Shown: positions 1 to 9,494, numbered from the stretch's first letter. The stretch is DNA of 64,000 nt from an uncultured Acidimicrobiales bacterium (GCA_938038815.1 CALHTF010000003.1:1-64000); one strand, 5' to 3'. The notes: generated by a model from the sequence alone, not told the origin. A program made the numbers and translations.

Positions 1-1
1 C

Positions 2-325
2 AACCTGCTGACCTGTGAGACCGAAGGGCTCGCGGTCGGTGAAGAGATCGTGGTCACCATCGTCACCCGGACCGTCAACCAGGTAAACGAAGTGACCAAC
101 ACCGCCACGGTGAGCGCCGATGCGCTTCAAGGTGGAACCGGCCAGTCGAGTGCGTTCGAGGCAGCAGCCAGCGAAGTGGTAACCCGCCCGCCGACCCCGC
201 CGTCACGCCGCCCGCTCGCCTTCAGCGGTGCCAGCAGCCTCATGATGGCTGCGGTAGCACTGGTGTTGGTGGCGTTCGGTGCACTCCTCATCCTCGGTAG
301 CCGCCGCCGTCGCAACGAGGCGTAA
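2..325 (+). CDS. C-terminal fragment of a surface protein (DUF11-like repeat end, Pro-rich linker, TM helix, RRRR tail), truncated at window edge
   Basis: Frame is open from the window start; ends VNEVTNTATVSAD...LAFSGASSLMMAAVALVLVAFGALLILGSRRRRNEA, a hydrophobic helix plus positive tail typical of a cell-surface anchor. Confidence 0.7.
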   Translation, partial: NLLTCETEGLAVGEEIVVTIVTRTVNQVNEVTNTATVSADALQGGTGQSSAFEAAASEVVTRPPTPPSRRPLAFSGASSLMMAAVALVLVAFGALLILGSRRRRNEA

Positions 326-431
326 ACCAGGCTGATCCAGGTAGTGGCGTACGTTCGCTACACCGGTGATCCCACGGGACCCCTGCCAACCTGTCGTGCT
401 ATTTCGGTAGTTTCCGGCGAAACTTCTTAAG

Positions 432-1808
432 GTGCCGACGGCGCCCACCGATGTCATTCGTATGTTCTCCTGCAAACTCGACGACACCGGGACCACCCGC
501 GACGATCGATCCCGCGTACTCCTTGCTGGCCTCCTCGCCGTGCTGGTCATCGTTACCCTAATAGCCACCAACGGTTCTCCAAGCCCGACCGCATCAGACC
601 CGGCACAAGACGACTCCGTTGAACCACGCGCCGAAGTTCTTGGTACCTCCGAGGACCGCCCGGCCCTCACCCGAGAGTCCGGCCTTCCCACCAACGCTCG
701 CGGACCTCGATGGTGGCCAGAGAACCTCGACAAGCCAACGAAGTATGGATTCATTCGGCCGGTCATAGGCAAAAACGTCGGCCACCGGGTAAGCAACCTC
801 ACCGACATCAGCGGCCTGCGCAACGACGGTCCCCACGGATTGACGATCGATGCCAATTTCATCACCCAAAATCGCCAGAAACCATGGATCACGAGCGAGG
901 GCGGCCGCACGGTCATCAAGGGCGTTTCAACCAAGGGCGTTTGCCTGAACATCACGACCACGATCACGCTTCGAGACTCGTCGATATCTTGTCCGACTCG
1001 AACCCAAAGTGACCGGTGGGGATACGTCGGACGCGACAACCACGCTCCGGGGATCAACATTCTCGCTCCCGATGTCACCATCGAGTACACGACTGTCGTG
1101 TGCACCGGCTACGACAACGAGATCTGCTCTCGCACGATCTGGGGCGGCAAGAACTCCCTGATCCAATTCAACGACCTGTCGGGTGCGGCGGGGATTGTCG
1201 AACTCACTTCCAACACTCGAGTCGAATACAACTACATGCACGGACTGGCCTTCGGCGCTGACCGCCGCCAGACCAACGCCAACAATAACGGCGGCATTAC
1301 CCACAACAACGTGATCAACAGTCTCGGTTACCCGGGCGGCACCGTCGTCGGTAACTACATCGAGGCCACCTATGGGCGAGTATCGGCCAATCCGCAGTGG
1401 CACCGCACGACCCAGTACCTGTACATCTTCGATGACGGCATCATCGAAGTAGGCGACCCGCTGAACGGATTCGTGTTCGCCCACTACCCCATCCTCGGCA
1501 GCGGCGAGGGCTACGTCGCTCGCCACAACTACATCGAATCCGCAGGGAGAGCGATGCTGTGCCAGCCATCCAACACCGCAACGGGCTGCGCGTCCGACAT
1601 GAGCTACAACGCGTTCGCCAAGGACAAATTCGGCGATTTCCGCCAGCAGCCGATGTTCCGGTCGACCAAACAACATGGGTCGTTCAGCGGCGAGTGCAAC
1701 TTTAAGCTCTCGGGCCCGAGTGACCTCTCGCCGAAGATCCTCGGAAAGAACATCTTCGACAACGGCGGTACCCATGGCACCGACGACTGCCGCCTCCCGA
1801 CGGGTTAG
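432..1808 (+). CDS. Secreted/anchored right-handed beta-helix-like protein (paralog A)
   Basis: N-terminal hydrophobic segment LLAGLLAVLVIVTLIA; Asn-rich short-strand pattern (NILAPDVTIEYTTVVC, YNYMHG, THNNVINSLG, GNYIEATYG, RHNYIES); strong similarity to ORF 3254-4546. Confidence 0.75.
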   Translation: MPTAPTDVIRMFSCKLDDTGTTRDDRSRVLLAGLLAVLVIVTLIATNGSPSPTASDPAQDDSVEPRAEVLGTSEDRPALTRESGLPTNARGPRWWPENLDKPTKYGFIRPVIGKNVGHRVSNLTDISGLRNDGPHGLTIDANFITQNRQKPWITSEGGRTVIKGVSTKGVCLNITTTITLRDSSISCPTRTQSDRWGYVGRDNHAPGINILAPDVTIEYTTVVCTGYDNEICSRTIWGGKNSLIQFNDLSGAAGIVELTSNTRVEYNYMHGLAFGADRRQTNANNNGGITHNNVINSLGYPGGTVVGNYIEATYGRVSANPQWHRTTQYLYIFDDGIIEVGDPLNGFVFAHYPILGSGEGYVARHNYIESAGRAMLCQPSNTATGCASDMSYNAFAKDKFGDFRQQPMFRSTKQHGSFSGECNFKLSGPSDLSPKILGKNIFDNGGTHGTDDCRLPTG

Positions 1809-1824
1809 GCCACAAGAGGAACGG

Positions 1825-3249
1825 TTACCGCCCCAGGCGCGTACGTAACGCGGCTACGCCGGTTCGGGCGTCGCCCCGAGCGAGCTTCGAGAGGTTGTCG
1901 GCCACGGTCTTGACCCGGCTCGACCGTGTCGCAGGGTTGAACGGCACCTTAAGCAGGCCCTCGTCACAGAGCGCGATCGAGCGCTTTTGCACCTCGCGAC
2001 CTTGTGCATGATCGGGATCATCGGGTTCCCACGTCATAACCTCAACCAGTTCGCTGGTGTCGGCAAGCTGCACCGACCGGGGCTGCAATAAGCCAATTCC
2101 CTGTTCGATTCCGCCCAACCAGCCGGCGCCGCGTTGATCCACATAGAGGCGGTCGCGCCAGCCAATCGTCGAGGGCTGATCGAGCCGAAACTGGCGCCAT
2201 TCGTGCATCGCCGGGATCACGAAGGACTTGGTGAGTGGGAGCAGACGGAAAGCTCGCGAGATCAGTCGCTCGAATTCGTCCTTGCCGGGCATCGTCGCGG
2301 TATCGGGACCGGGAAATAGTGCGTCCCACGTGCCGGATCCAATCTCAAACATCGCACCACGAACCAGGATGTCGTCGTCGGTGAACACGTCGAACATGCC
2401 ACGCGCCAGGAATCGTCGATCCGCATCGCGGATTGCACCCCCGGTGTGTTCGTCCCAGCGTGCGAGTGCCGATCTTTCGTTTCGGGTCGGACCGATCGGG
2501 TGGTGGCGGACCCCGGCGTCGTGGGACAAGCGGGCCGCCGTCTCGGTGTCCGCACCAGCCGGACTGGCCTCGGACTGGGTGTAGGTCTCAAAGTCGACGC
2601 CCTCCGCGAGGGCGGCGGCAAAGATCATTCTCGAGTCGTAGCCCGCGGTGAGCGCAATTTTCAGGTTGCCGAGTTCACTGGCCCGTCGAAGCTGAGCCTG
2701 CAGACCTTTCTGAAGCACCAACGCACGATCATCGAGCGAGCCACCGTTTGACCGGAGTCGGTTCGATTCATCGTGAGCTACCTCACCGGACCGAAGGGTC
2801 AGCTGTTGGTCTCGAATGAGGCGTCGCACCCCTGTGAAACCGCTCAGCGGAGGCACGATCCAGTTCGGGCGGTAGTCGCCAACCCGCAGGTTGCTCCGGG
2901 GAGCATTGACAGCATCGGCCACAAGCGGGGCGCTTGATCCGAGCGCGATGGTGTCGCCATTGGACGCCCAGTAAAGACTCAGCAGTCCCATCGCCGATTG
3001 CCGAGCAACCGGCCAGACCGACGCCCATCGACCCCCCTGTCGGCGAGCTTGGTCAAGACTCGCGCCGTCGTGAAAGAGCGGAAGGTCCCCGACGAACACG
3101 CCGTCGTCAGATTCGACCACCGTGAGCGCCGGGTCGTGGTGCAAAAACCAGCCCGGCTCCAGTTCTCGAGTCGCGTACCAAGAAACCGGTGCATTCTCGG
3201 TGGAGGCAACAAGGAATTGCCGGGCATGAAGTTGGCGCATGAGGGTCAT
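1825..3249 (-). CDS. Asparagine-synthase-related protein with a degenerate glutaminase half
   Basis: ATP-PPi loop-like motif KIALTAGYDSRMIFAAAL; start set at MTLMRQLHARQF, 4 nt after the upstream gene's stop; no Cys2, so the class-II amidotransferase site is missing. Confidence 0.65.
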   Translation of the reverse strand: MTLMRQLHARQFLVASTENAPVSWYATRELEPGWFLHHDPALTVVESDDGVFVGDLPLFHDGASLDQARRQGGRWASVWPVARQSAMGLLSLYWASNGDTIALGSSAPLVADAVNAPRSNLRVGDYRPNWIVPPLSGFTGVRRLIRDQQLTLRSGEVAHDESNRLRSNGGSLDDRALVLQKGLQAQLRRASELGNLKIALTAGYDSRMIFAAALAEGVDFETYTQSEASPAGADTETAARLSHDAGVRHHPIGPTRNERSALARWDEHTGGAIRDADRRFLARGMFDVFTDDDILVRGAMFEIGSGTWDALFPGPDTATMPGKDEFERLISRAFRLLPLTKSFVIPAMHEWRQFRLDQPSTIGWRDRLYVDQRGAGWLGGIEQGIGLLQPRSVQLADTSELVEVMTWEPDDPDHAQGREVQKRSIALCDEGLLKVPFNPATRSSRVKTVADNLSKLARGDARTGVAALRTRLGR

Positions 3250-3253
3250 TTCA

Positions 3254-4546
3254 CTAGAAACAGTCGGCTGTTCCGTGAGAGCCGCCGTTGTCGAAGATAT
3301 CACCCGGCAGCACCTCCGGAGTCGGGTCAAGCGAATCGTCGAGCGTGAAGTTGCAGCGGCCGCCAAAGGTCCCGTTGTCTCTCGTTGAGCGGAACATCGG
3401 CTGTTGGCGGAAGTCGCCGAAGCGGTCTTTGGCGAAGGCGTTGAAGCTCATGTCGGCGGCACACCCGGTTGCGCTATCTGATGGTTGGCACGACATCGCT
3501 CTCGCTGCGGATTCGATGTAGTTGTGGCGAGCGACGTAGCCCTCGCCGCTTCCGAGGATGGGGTAGTGGGCGAACACGAATCCGTTCAACGGATCGCCGA
3601 CCTCGATGATGCCACCGTCGAAAATGTTGAGGTACTGGGTGGTTCGATGGTTGTCCGGATCGGCCGATACTCGGCCATAGGTGGCCTCGATGTAGTTACC
3701 AATAACCGACGCCCCGGTATGGCCGAGGCTGTTGATGACGTTGTTGTGGGTAATGCCGCCGTTGTTGTTGGCGTTGGTCTGGCGGCGGTCAGCACCGAAG
3801 GCCAGTCCGTGCATGTGGTTGTACTCAACGAGACTGTCCTGCCCCAGTTCAACAATGCCCGCCGCTCCGGAAAGATCGTTGAAGCGAATCACCGAACCCG
3901 TGCCAGCCCAAACGGTCCGCGAGCAGATTTCGTCGTCGGTGCCGGTGCACGTGACCGTCGAGTGCTCGATGATGACATCGGGCGCAAGAATGTTCACCGC
4001 GGGCGCATGGTTATCGCGTCCGACATACCCCCAGCGGTCGCTTTGGCTTCGCGTCGGGCACGAAACCAGCGAATCTCGAAGCGTGACCGTGGTGGTGATG
4101 TTGAGGCATACCCCGACCGCCGAGACCGAGTGGATCACGGTGCGGTCCGCCTCCTGAGTTATCCATTCGGCCGACGAATGTTGGTTGAGAAAGTTGTCAT
4201 CGATCGTCAGCCCGGACGCACCATCGTTCACCAGACCGGCGATATCGGTAAGCGCTTCAACGCGGTGGCCGACCGTGACCCCCTTGACCGGTCGCACAAA
4301 CCCGTAGTCGGGTGGTTCCTGCGGCACCTCCGGTTCGACCGAAACACCGACGGTGGTGACAACGGTGCCCACCGATTCTTCACCCAAGGTCGCCACGGTG
4401 GTCGAGGTAACCGCCGGTTTTTGCGCCTGGTCAGACCCCTCGATCGCCGATCCCGGAATCGTGCCTACCGCCAGGACAACCAATCCGAAAACGAGCGACA
4501 CCACATAGGGCCACGGGGTTTTTCGGAAGGGGATCACCTTCACCAC
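3254..4546 (-). CDS. Secreted/anchored right-handed beta-helix-like protein (paralog B)
   Basis: Near-identical blocks with 432-1808: FGADRRQTNANNNGGITHNNVINSLG, GIIEVGDPLNGFVFAHYPILGSGEGYVARHNYIES; N-terminal TM VVSLVFGLVVLAVGTI. Confidence 0.75.
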   Translation of the reverse strand: MVKVIPFRKTPWPYVVSLVFGLVVLAVGTIPGSAIEGSDQAQKPAVTSTTVATLGEESVGTVVTTVGVSVEPEVPQEPPDYGFVRPVKGVTVGHRVEALTDIAGLVNDGASGLTIDDNFLNQHSSAEWITQEADRTVIHSVSAVGVCLNITTTVTLRDSLVSCPTRSQSDRWGYVGRDNHAPAVNILAPDVIIEHSTVTCTGTDDEICSRTVWAGTGSVIRFNDLSGAAGIVELGQDSLVEYNHMHGLAFGADRRQTNANNNGGITHNNVINSLGHTGASVIGNYIEATYGRVSADPDNHRTTQYLNIFDGGIIEVGDPLNGFVFAHYPILGSGEGYVARHNYIESAARAMSCQPSDSATGCAADMSFNAFAKDRFGDFRQQPMFRSTRDNGTFGGRCNFTLDDSLDPTPEVLPGDIFDNGGSHGTADCF

Positions 4547-4589
4547 ATTACAACGTACCTAGAGGTATTTCCGCCGCCCCGGCTGAGGG

Positions 4590-5588
4590 CTACAGCCGCA
4601 CGCTCGATTCGGCGCCTTGGTCGATTCTGCTGGGGCCGTCGCTGTGGAGGCGGTGCCATCCGGCGGCGGCAATCATTGCGGCGTTGTCGGTACACATTGC
4701 TCGGCTGGGGAGGAAGGCTTGAAGGCCGTCTTCGGTGCAGGCGTCGAGAACCGCTTCGCGTAGCCGACTGTTAGCCGCTACTCCACCACCGATTGCAAGG
4801 CCGGTTGCGCCGACCTGCTTCACCGCTCGGCGGGCTTTGGCGACGAGCACGTCGGCCACCGCCTCTTGGAACGAGGCGGCAACGTCGGCCGCGTCGACGT
4901 CGGGGTTCTTGCGCACGTGGTTGACCACCGAGGTCTTGAGCCCACTGAACGAGAAGTCGAGGCCATCGTTGCGCATCGCCCGGGGGAACGAGATCGCTTC
5001 GGGATCGCCTTCCATCGCGAGCGCGTCGATCGCGGGGCCGCCCGGGTAGCCGAGGCCGAGGTAGCGGGCGACCTTGTCGAAGGCTTCGCCGGCCGCATCG
5101 TCGAGGGTCGAGCCGAGCACGTCGTAGTCGCCATGGCCCTTCATATGAATCAGCTGGGTATGTCCGCCCGAGACGAGCAGTACGACCAGTGGGAGTTCGA
5201 GTTCGGGTTCCTCGAGGAACGATGCGTACAGATGACCTTCGAGGTGGTTGACCGCCACGTAGGGAACATCCCACACCAACGAAAGGGCCTTGGCCGCACT
5301 GACGCCGACCAACAACGAGCCGATCAGCCCCGGCCCATAGGTGGCGGCAACCGCGTCGACCTCTTCGTTCTCGATCCCGGCCTCGACCACCGCTTGGGCG
5401 ACCACCGGGGTGAGTAGTTCGACGTGGGCCCGACTCGCGATCTCGGGCACTACTCCGCCGTAACGGGCGTGGATGTCGATCTGGCTGCTGACAACCGACG
5501 ACCGGATGGTTTTGCCGGCGACCACGATCGCGGCTGCCGTTTCGTCGCACGAGGTCTCGATACCGAGGATGTTTTCGAAGTTAGCCAC
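4590..5588 (-). CDS. tsaD: tRNA N6-adenosine threonylcarbamoyltransferase TsaD
   Basis: ILGIETSCDETAAAIV, MKGHGDYDVLGSTLDDAAGEAFDKVAR; GTG start at 5588 with GGAGGA upstream. Confidence 0.93.
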   Translation of the reverse strand: MANFENILGIETSCDETAAAIVVAGKTIRSSVVSSQIDIHARYGGVVPEIASRAHVELLTPVVAQAVVEAGIENEEVDAVAATYGPGLIGSLLVGVSAAKALSLVWDVPYVAVNHLEGHLYASFLEEPELELPLVVLLVSGGHTQLIHMKGHGDYDVLGSTLDDAAGEAFDKVARYLGLGYPGGPAIDALAMEGDPEAISFPRAMRNDGLDFSFSGLKTSVVNHVRKNPDVDAADVAASFQEAVADVLVAKARRAVKQVGATGLAIGGGVAANSRLREAVLDACTEDGLQAFLPSRAMCTDNAAMIAAAGWHRLHSDGPSRIDQGAESSVRL

Positions 5589-6201
5589 GGGGTCCTCCGA
5601 GGAGCGCTTGGGCCGCAGTGGTGAGTTTGGGAGTTGGGATGCCAGCGGCCAGCGTGGCGATCTTGGCCCGGTATTCGGGCTGGTCGACATCGACGGCCCA
5701 CATGACGACGGCATCTTCTTTGGTGTCGGCGTAGTAGCTCTTGCGCATGCCGGCCGGCACGAACCCGAAGCGTCGGTACAGATCTTGGGCTTTGGTGTTA
5801 CTGACCCGAACCTCGAGGGTGAGGGCAGTGACGTCCAGCCCGTGGGCCCGGTTGATCAAGGCGAGCAGGAGTCCGGTCGCAATGCCCCGGCCTTGGGCTG
5901 CGGGATCGACCGCAACGGTGGTGATGTGTCCTTCGTCGACTGCGGTCAGCAGGCCAGCATGGCCAACGACGCGGCCTCGATCGAGCGCCACGATGTGGGT
6001 CCGGTCTTCGAGGGTCATCTCTTGTTGCAGCAATGCCATCGACCACGGCTTCTTGTACACCATCGTGTCGATGCGCTGCACCGACTTGAGATGCTTGCGG
6101 CTGAGCAGGTCGACGGTGATCTCGACCGGCGGGCGTTGGGCTTTGCGAATCTGGCCGACCGCTGGGCGGGTTGGCGATTCGGCTGGCGGGAGAGCGCTCA
6201 T
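5581..6201 (-). CDS. rimI: Ribosomal-protein-alanine N-acetyltransferase RimI-like (GNAT)
   Basis: VDPAAQGRGIATGLLLALINRA acetyl-CoA motif, LEVRVSNTKAQDLYRRFGFVPAGMRKSYY; overlaps tsaD start. Confidence 0.88.
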   Translation of the reverse strand: MSALPPAESPTRPAVGQIRKAQRPPVEITVDLLSRKHLKSVQRIDTMVYKKPWSMALLQQEMTLEDRTHIVALDRGRVVGHAGLLTAVDEGHITTVAVDPAAQGRGIATGLLLALINRAHGLDVTALTLEVRVSNTKAQDLYRRFGFVPAGMRKSYYADTKEDAVVMWAVDVDQPEYRAKIATLAAGIPTPKLTTAAQALLGGPRG

Positions 6202-6899
6202 GACGGAGTCTCCCGCTTGATCCAGTTGATCTCCGCGTCGGGCTTGCGCAGGTACATCGGCTTGAGTTCCCACGGCTGCACCCACTCTTCGCGCATGGCT
6301 TGGGCATGGGCGAGCTGTACGAGCGATCCGGCGGTGGGGTGAGCTAAACCTTGATCGGCGATTTCGGTCCCTTTGAGTTCGCCAAAGATCTCGGCGTACC
6401 GCAGCGCACCGTCGCCCACCATCAGGCATTCTTCGCCGCGAGCCTGAAGTTCGCTAGCCAGTTCTTCGGGAGTTCCGACCCGGGGTTCGCTCACCCGTTG
6501 CACACCGCCGGGTACATGGCGGTACAGGGCGTAGAAGACTTCGCCTCGTCGGGCATCGATCGTGGCGGCGATGAGTCGGGGCGAGAACCGTACCGGGAAC
6601 GCCAAGAGGTCAAGGCTCGAAACGCCGATCATGGGCACACCCACCGCGTGGGCAAGCGACATGGCGGTCGAGATGCCGACCCGGAGACCGGTGAACAGGC
6701 CGGGTCCAAGATCGACGGCCACCACCGAAACCTCTTCCAGTTCGATCCGGGCTTGGCGACGAACGAAATCGATCTGGGGCGCCAGGTTCTCCACGTGGCG
6801 ACGGCCTTTGGCCGAGTGGGCCGAAGCCAACACGCCTTCGTGACCGCCGATCGCACAACCGACCTGCGCCGTCGCCGACTCGATACCGAGGATCAACAT
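6198..6899 (-). CDS. tsaB: t6A biosynthesis protein TsaB
   Basis: MLILGIESATAQVGCAIGG...VAVDLGPGLFTGLRVGISTAMSLAHAVGVPMIGVSSLD. Confidence 0.9.
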   Translation of the reverse strand: MLILGIESATAQVGCAIGGHEGVLASAHSAKGRRHVENLAPQIDFVRRQARIELEEVSVVAVDLGPGLFTGLRVGISTAMSLAHAVGVPMIGVSSLDLLAFPVRFSPRLIAATIDARRGEVFYALYRHVPGGVQRVSEPRVGTPEELASELQARGEECLMVGDGALRYAEIFGELKGTEIADQGLAHPTAGSLVQLAHAQAMREEWVQPWELKPMYLRKPDAEINWIKRETPS

Positions 6900-7381
6900 G
6901 CGGGGGCGACCTTCTCGAGGGCGGCGGCGAGACCGGGCTCGCGGGCTGCCCAGGCGGTTCCGACCGACGAAAACCCGAGTACCCGTTCGTCGTCGCCTTC
7001 GCCGAATCCAATCCGGAGTTCGAGGTAGTTGGCGGGGAGCATCGGCACGATGGCGTCGCCCCACTCGATGATGGTGACCGCGTTGTCGTCGAGCAGTTCG
7101 TCGATGCCTAGCCCGATCACTTCTTCGAGTTGGTCGAGCCGGTACACATCGAGGTGGTGGATGCCGAGGTTCTCGCCTTGGTAGTTCTGGGCGAGCGTAA
7201 AGGTCGGGCTCGTGATGGGGTCGGTCACGCCGAGTTGGGCGCCAAACCCTTTCACAAAGGCGGTTTTACCGGCCCCAAGATCGCCGAGCAGCAGCACGAG
7301 GTCGCCGGCCTGAACAAGGTCGGCCAGCGCGGCAGCGACCGCTTGGGTCTGCTCTACACCGGTGGTTGCTACTCGGATCAC
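6893..7381 (-). CDS. tsaE: t6A biosynthesis ATPase TsaE
   Basis: LLGDLGAGKTAFVKGFGAQLG Walker A, SPTFTLAQNY, HHLDVYRL, IIEWGD; GTG start at 7381. Confidence 0.9.
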   Translation of the reverse strand: MIRVATTGVEQTQAVAAALADLVQAGDLVLLLGDLGAGKTAFVKGFGAQLGVTDPITSPTFTLAQNYQGENLGIHHLDVYRLDQLEEVIGLGIDELLDDNAVTIIEWGDAIVPMLPANYLELRIGFGEGDDERVLGFSSVGTAWAAREPGLAAALEKVAPAC

Positions 7382-7459
7382 AGGCCTAAGGATATCCGAG
7401 CAGTGGCCAACCTCACCGAGCCGCCCACCCCTCATTTCGTACCCCACCCCCCGAAATTT

Positions 7460-7494
7460 TTGCAGTTGAACCGCGCAGCGCGGCTCAACTGCAA
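7460..7494. terminator. 17-bp near-perfect inverted repeat abutting the stop of the P1 peptidase gene
   Basis: ttgcagttgaaccgcgc-a-gcgcggctcaactgcaa, one mismatch; lies between 7381 and 7495; A/T-rich flank but no clean T run. Confidence 0.55.
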
Positions 7495-8403
7495 TCAGAA
7501 ACCTTTGGGGTGGGTTGGGGGGAGCCGACGGATGGCCGATTCGGTGGCGACGATTGCCGCAGTACGCACCACATCGAGGTCGACATCGCCGGCCGGCAGT
7601 GTTCCGGTTGCTGCGGCCACCACTGCATCGCCATCGCTGCGCAGATGCGGCGGGAAAAGCGCTCGGGCGAACCCGTCGTGGGCGCCTTGGGCCACCAGCA
7701 GACACTCGGTCTTGGTCAAGGTTGCGTTGGTGGCCACCACACCGATCGTCGTGTTTTCGAACGGCCGGTTCTCCGGCCACGAGTCAAAGGAGCCATCAGC
7801 GATCGATTGGCCGATCGACCCATCGTCGACATGGCCAGCGGCGTTCACGCCGTAGAGAACCGACACCACCAAGTCACCCACCCGCACGGTCGAGGCAACC
7901 ACTCCCCCGGGCACGGCCTCCTCGGCACCCCACTTGCCCATCGTTGCGCCGGCTCCAGCGCCGACCGGCCCAGTGGCAAACGAACTGGTGGCCGCTTCGG
8001 CGGCGGCTCGTCCGTCGGCGGCGGTCGGGCGGACCGAACCGTCGCCGACTCCCAGGTCGAACAACGACATCCCAATCACGATCGGCACCCGGCCTGAGGC
8101 GGTCGGGAAACCAATGTCGTGTTCGGCGCAGTGGGCAACCACGCCGTCGGCGGCGGCGAGCCCGTAAGCCGAGCCTCCCGACAGGACAACCGCGTGGATG
8201 TTCTCGACCAGACGGTCGACACCGAGCAAACCAAACTCTCGAGTGGCGGGAGCCCCGCCTCGAATCTCGCCCGATGCCACGGTGCCTTCAGGGAAGAGCA
8301 TCACGGTGCAGCCGGTTCGAGCTGCGGCGTCGGTGTAGTGCCCAACCAGCACGCCGTCGACCCCAGCGTCGGCGATCCCGGATTCGGTTGGCTCTTCGGT
8401 CAT
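7495..8403 (-). CDS. P1 family (S58/DmpA-like) peptidase
   Basis: GVLVGHYTDAAARTGCTVMLFPEGTVASGEIRGGAPATREF, AVVLSGGSAYGLAAADGV, VVATNATLTKTE. Confidence 0.85.
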   Translation of the reverse strand: MTEEPTESGIADAGVDGVLVGHYTDAAARTGCTVMLFPEGTVASGEIRGGAPATREFGLLGVDRLVENIHAVVLSGGSAYGLAAADGVVAHCAEHDIGFPTASGRVPIVIGMSLFDLGVGDGSVRPTAADGRAAAEAATSSFATGPVGAGAGATMGKWGAEEAVPGGVVASTVRVGDLVVSVLYGVNAAGHVDDGSIGQSIADGSFDSWPENRPFENTTIGVVATNATLTKTECLLVAQGAHDGFARALFPPHLRSDGDAVVAAATGTLPAGDVDLDVVRTAAIVATESAIRRLPPTHPKGF

Positions 8404-9494
8404 GCCCGCAGGTTACCGAGGGCCGTGTCGTAGTCGGTAACGAGGGTTGCCCAGTCGTACCGGCGTAGGTCGTTGCTCAGTCCGACCGTGCGTTGCCGAT
8501 AGTGGTCGAGGTTGTCGAGAACGTCGCGAAGTCGATCCACAAACCCGCCTTCGTCGTACAACACCACGTCGTGGAATTGTTCGGGCACGATCTCGGGGTA
8601 ACTGAGCCGATTGGGCAGCACGCCGATCGCGCCAGCAACCATGGCCTCCACCATGGCGATGCCAAAGAACTCGTGGTGCACGGCACTGACGACGATGTCC
8701 GATGTCGCCAACAAGGCCACATACGCCTGACGATCGAGAAACCCATGGTGGATCACCCGGTCGCCGAGCCGTTCGATCGCCTCGTGAAACTCCCGAGGGT
8801 CGACCCGTTCGTTCTCCCCTGCGAGCGCGAACCGAAAGTCGTAACCGGCGGCAGCCAGCTGGTCGAGCGCACCGAAGACGGCTCGGGGGTTCTTGTCGTG
8901 GTCCCATCGATGCGACCACAAGATGAGGGGCGGCCCATCGGTGGTTCGGGGCTGGTCACCAATGTCACCCAGCGTTACCCCGACCGGCAGCACCGACGAC
9001 TTTTCCCGCACCGAATCCAGCAGATGTATATGGCCGGCGTCGGGGGCTCGCTTGAGGAGCGTGGCGAGTTCGCCGAAGAGTTCGTCGAGGTGGAACTGCG
9101 AGTTGAAGAACACGTGGTCGGCCGCCACCATCGACACCCAGTTCACCAACGACAGCGCTTCGTCGGGTTGTTGCGACGGGCCGAGCGGGTATGACAGTTG
9201 GTTCTCGTGCATGTACAAGGCAACCGCTGGGTCGCCGACCACTCGACGGGTGAGCCCGAGATACGCAGGAAGGTTGACGAAGTCGCTCACCAACAACACG
9301 TCGGGCTGACCAACCTTGGCAACCACGTCGGCGGTGATCTCGGCGAGGGTTACCGCGGCACCCCGCAAACGCCAGCGCCAGAAGTTCGGATCGTGCGCCA
9401 CCACATGCACCTCGTGTTGGCTGTGCTCGACGAGGCCGTCGGCCCACGATCGGTGCGAGCCGCCGTAGTACGGCTCCACCACAAACACCCTCAC
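8400..9494 (-). CDS. Glycosyltransferase with DUF3524-like N-terminus (tRNA-queuosine alpha-mannosyltransferase-like)
   Basis: VRVFVVEPYYGGSHRSWADGLVEHSQHEVHVVAHDPNFWRWRLRGAA, ALYMHENQLSYPLGPS, then GT-B half (ILWSHRWDHDKNPRAVFGAL, HEFFGIAMVEAM); GTG start overlaps nnr stop. Confidence 0.75.
   Translation of the reverse strand: MRVFVVEPYYGGSHRSWADGLVEHSQHEVHVVAHDPNFWRWRLRGAAVTLAEITADVVAKVGQPDVLLVSDFVNLPAYLGLTRRVVGDPAVALYMHENQLSYPLGPSQQPDEALSLVNWVSMVAADHVFFNSQFHLDELFGELATLLKRAPDAGHIHLLDSVREKSSVLPVGVTLGDIGDQPRTTDGPPLILWSHRWDHDKNPRAVFGALDQLAAAGYDFRFALAGENERVDPREFHEAIERLGDRVIHHGFLDRQAYVALLATSDIVVSAVHHEFFGIAMVEAMVAGAIGVLPNRLSYPEIVPEQFHDVVLYDEGGFVDRLRDVLDNLDHYRQRTVGLSNDLRRYDWATLVTDYDTALGNLRA

Noticed and set aside
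1825-3366. ORF-track start at 3366 for the Asn-synthase-like gene
   Set aside because: First ~39 residues overlap the 3' end of paralog B and look like shadow-frame sequence; MTLMRQL at 3249 is a better start.
1825-4546. Lasso-peptide biosynthetic cluster hypothesis
   Set aside because: Only a McjC-like (Asn-synthase) component; no McjB-like protease, RRE or precursor found nearby.
3485-4774. 429-aa plus-strand ORF (and 927-1775 minus, 203-1105 minus)
   Set aside because: Mirror frames of the two beta-helix paralogs; the mirror ORFs resemble each other only because the sense genes do.
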